Assembly: GCF_029846175.1 (NCBI RefSeq) | Contig: NZ_JARWAC010000007.1 | Coordinates: 186,001-250,000 of the forward strand | Direction of reading: 5' to 3' | DNA from: Sphaerisporangium sp. TRM90804 | GTDB taxonomy: Bacteria > Actinomycetota > Actinomycetes > Streptosporangiales > Streptosporangiaceae | Length of the DNA stretch: 64,000 nt | Part shown: piece after piece, positions 62,845 to 64,000 of the stretch | Layout of the letters: every line of letters begins with the position of its first letter | How positions within the stretch are numbered: position 1 is the first letter of the stretch | Notes under the pieces: model-generated | Databases searched by the model: none | Seen by the model: the letters and a program-made list of their open reading frames with translations, nothing else | Told to the model about the DNA's origin: nothing | Made by a program: the position numbers and the translations under genes

Positions 62845-62858
62845 GGGACCTTCGACCC
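62845..62858. promoter_or_regulatory. DosR/DevR-like box upstream of the dormancy operon
   Basis: GGGACCTTCGACCC matches 11 of 14 positions of the mycobacterial DosR core GGGACTWWAGTCCC and keeps its dyad symmetry. It lies 83 bp upstream of the Rv1733c-like ATG. Confidence 0.5.
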
Positions 62859-63122
62859 TGCCTGACCTGCACTTTCACGCGTAGGGACGCCTACAACCAA
62901 CGTACGGCCACCCGAGGCGGCGCGCATCCTCCCCCGGCTACCCGAGCCGCTTGCGTCACCGGCCGGGCGCGACTCGGCAAGCGCCGGTTAAAGCGGCGCG
63001 CGACCATCTCGAACGCGTGCAAAGACGGTTCGAGCGGGACCTCAGCCGGGAACGTGACAACGCCCTAAGCGCGATGGCGGCATGTTATGGATGTGGCCCA
63101 TGGGAGGATTACCAACCTTCGG

Positions 63123-63140
63123 GGAAACTGTGAAGTTTCC
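63123..63140. promoter_or_regulatory. Palindrome before the last gene
   Basis: GGAAACT, GTGA, AGTTTCC: perfect 7-bp arms. Possible operator or leader hairpin of the gene starting at 63204. Confidence 0.4.
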
Positions 63141-63203
63141 GGACATGCCGCTGTCGAACCTGCTAAGAAGATGCGCGGCAAGGTTATTACAGAGAGGGCC
63201 AGT

Positions 63204-64000
63204 ATGGACCGCGACGGCATGCCGAGATCCCACGACGAGGATCCTCTGAAGCAGACCGGTCCCTTGGGGATTGAGTGGCACAACGAGCCCGAGCGCCCGG
63301 GCGGCGACGTGCTGTCCGACGGATGGACACCGGGGCAGGAGACCGCGCACACCCACAGCGACGACTCCCTGGAGTTCGAGCGTCCGGACTACGACCGGCC
63401 CGAGGACCACGACCGCCCCGAGGACTACGAGCACGAGGGCCGCCCGGGCGATCCGGACGACGACTACGAGGGCACCGTCACCCACGCCCGGCTCGACGAG
63501 GAGCCGTGGGACCCCGACGGCGAGCACGACCCCGAGACCGAGTCCGAGGCCCGCCGCGGCTTCCTGGGCTCGGGCTGGACGGGCGAGCAGGACGCCGAGG
63601 AGGAGAACAAGAGCCAGAACCGGCGGCTCATCCTCGCCATGGTCGCCATCGTCGTGCTGGCGGTCGCCGGAGGATGGATCGTCTCCTCCTCGGTCGGCTC
63701 CCAGCCCGAGGCCGCGTGCGCCACGCCCGGCGCCTGCGCCCCGACGAGCGGGCCCGAGCCCACCCTCTCCGACATCCCCACGGATGAGGAGCCCGCCACC
63801 GACCCGGCGCTCGACCCCACCCCCACGCCCGGGGCGACGACCGCCTCCCCCGCCGAGACGGCCGCCGCGGTGCCGGACGGATCGCGGTCGCGTGCGCCGG
63901 AGGACGAGCCCTCGGCCTCGGCCCAGCCGACGCGCACCCGGGAGCGCTCGCCGGAGCAGGACCCGCCGGCCGAGAACCGCCCGCGGCAGCAGGACCCGGA
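63204..64000 (+). CDS. Single-pass membrane protein with acidic cytoplasmic domain (partial, runs off the right edge)
   Basis: At least 265 residues, open to the last base. Residues 1-140 are acidic with DRPEDHDRPEDYEH repeats; one helix (about 142-162, LILAMVAIVVLAVAGGWIV); then a Cys-containing, Pro/Thr/Ala-rich outer region (ACATPGACAP) that is still open at the edge. No domain recognised. ATG 63204 behind AGAGAGGG. The true domain may lie beyond the window. Confidence 0.65.
   Translation, partial: MDRDGMPRSHDEDPLKQTGPLGIEWHNEPERPGGDVLSDGWTPGQETAHTHSDDSLEFERPDYDRPEDHDRPEDYEHEGRPGDPDDDYEGTVTHARLDEEPWDPDGEHDPETESEARRGFLGSGWTGEQDAEEENKSQNRRLILAMVAIVVLAVAGGWIVSSSVGSQPEAACATPGACAPTSGPEPTLSDIPTDEEPATDPALDPTPTPGATTASPAETAAAVPDGSRSRAPEDEPSASAQPTRTRERSPEQDPPAENRPRQQDP

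Larger units (their letters stand above)
62763..63203. other. Divergent regulatory region of the dormancy operon and last gene
   Basis: No gene. Holds the DosR-like box (62845-62858) and the GGAAACT-GTGA-AGTTTCC palindrome (63123-63140), 64 bp before the last gene. Confidence 0.6.

Overview
The window is about 73% G+C, strongly G/C-biased at third codon positions, and packed with short-spaced or ATGA/GTGA-overlapping genes that mostly start with GTG or ATG behind GGAGG-type ribosome sites. This, with the gene content (NRPS, GAF-ANTAR and SpoIIE-type regulators, DUF3618, DUF5709, DUF5996, a Rv1733c-like protein, a CBM2-bearing beta-mannanase behind a CebR-type box), points to a soil or plant-litter filamentous actinomycete, plausibly Streptosporangiales. 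The exact genus cannot be fixed from sequence alone. No rRNA, tRNA, CRISPR, prophage or insertion sequence was recognised.

Layout: 1-2.7 kb is the edge of an NRPS gene cluster (adenylation domain, and a type II thioesterase fused to a degenerate phosphopantetheinyl-transferase-like domain). 3.3-9.3 kb holds an Ntn-hydrolase lipoprotein and a four-gene galactofuranose-type sugar ABC importer (ytfQ-ytfR-ytfT-yjfF order) with two LacI-type operators. 9.4-15 kb holds PAS/GAF and GAF-ANTAR regulators, a ferritin-like/hemerythrin pair, and a divergent methyltransferase/TetR pair. 15-21.7 kb has a GNAT enzyme, an ArsB/NhaD-type permease, a 1.2-kb repeat-rich gap and a copper-type module (CopC, cupredoxin lipoprotein, polytopic membrane protein). 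21.9-26.4 kb is the high-affinity phosphate operon pstSCAB followed by an OmpR-type regulator whose receiver has lost its phosphoacceptor Asp. 26.5-33.3 kb holds a Ser/Thr kinase, DUF5996, a three-gene stress-envelope cluster and a secreted propeller-like protein. 33.5-40.8 kb holds an epimerase, a thioesterase/alcohol dehydrogenase pair and a TetR gene divergent from a paoABC-type molybdenum aldehyde oxidoreductase operon, with a long perfect inverted repeat between them. 40.9-46.8 kb is a seven-gene run: tiny secreted peptide, MoxR, DUF58, VWA, trypsin-like protease, response regulator, histidine kinase. 46.8-48.3 kb is a CcdA/TlpA thiol-redox pair. 48.4-54.7 kb holds a HAD-ATPase fusion, a GmhB-like phosphatase, a LysA-family decarboxylase with an SseB-like partner, SnoaL-like and DUF5709 proteins and a YihY membrane protein. 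55.2-56.8 kb is a secreted GH5 beta-mannanase. 57.2-64 kb has small hypothetical genes, a SpoIIE-type phosphatase, a dormancy-like operon (Rv1733c-like, universal stress protein, Rip3-like M50-CBS protease) and a truncated membrane protein.

Themes: nutrient capture (galactofuranose-type sugar, phosphate, mannan), envelope and redox stress, and multi-layered signalling. A recurrent oddity is in-frame tandem repeat growth (21-45 bp units) inside otherwise normal genes: the NRPS A domain, ArsB loop, kinase tail, DUF3618 helix and stress protein. Noncoding arrays lie before copC and over the epimerase stop codon.
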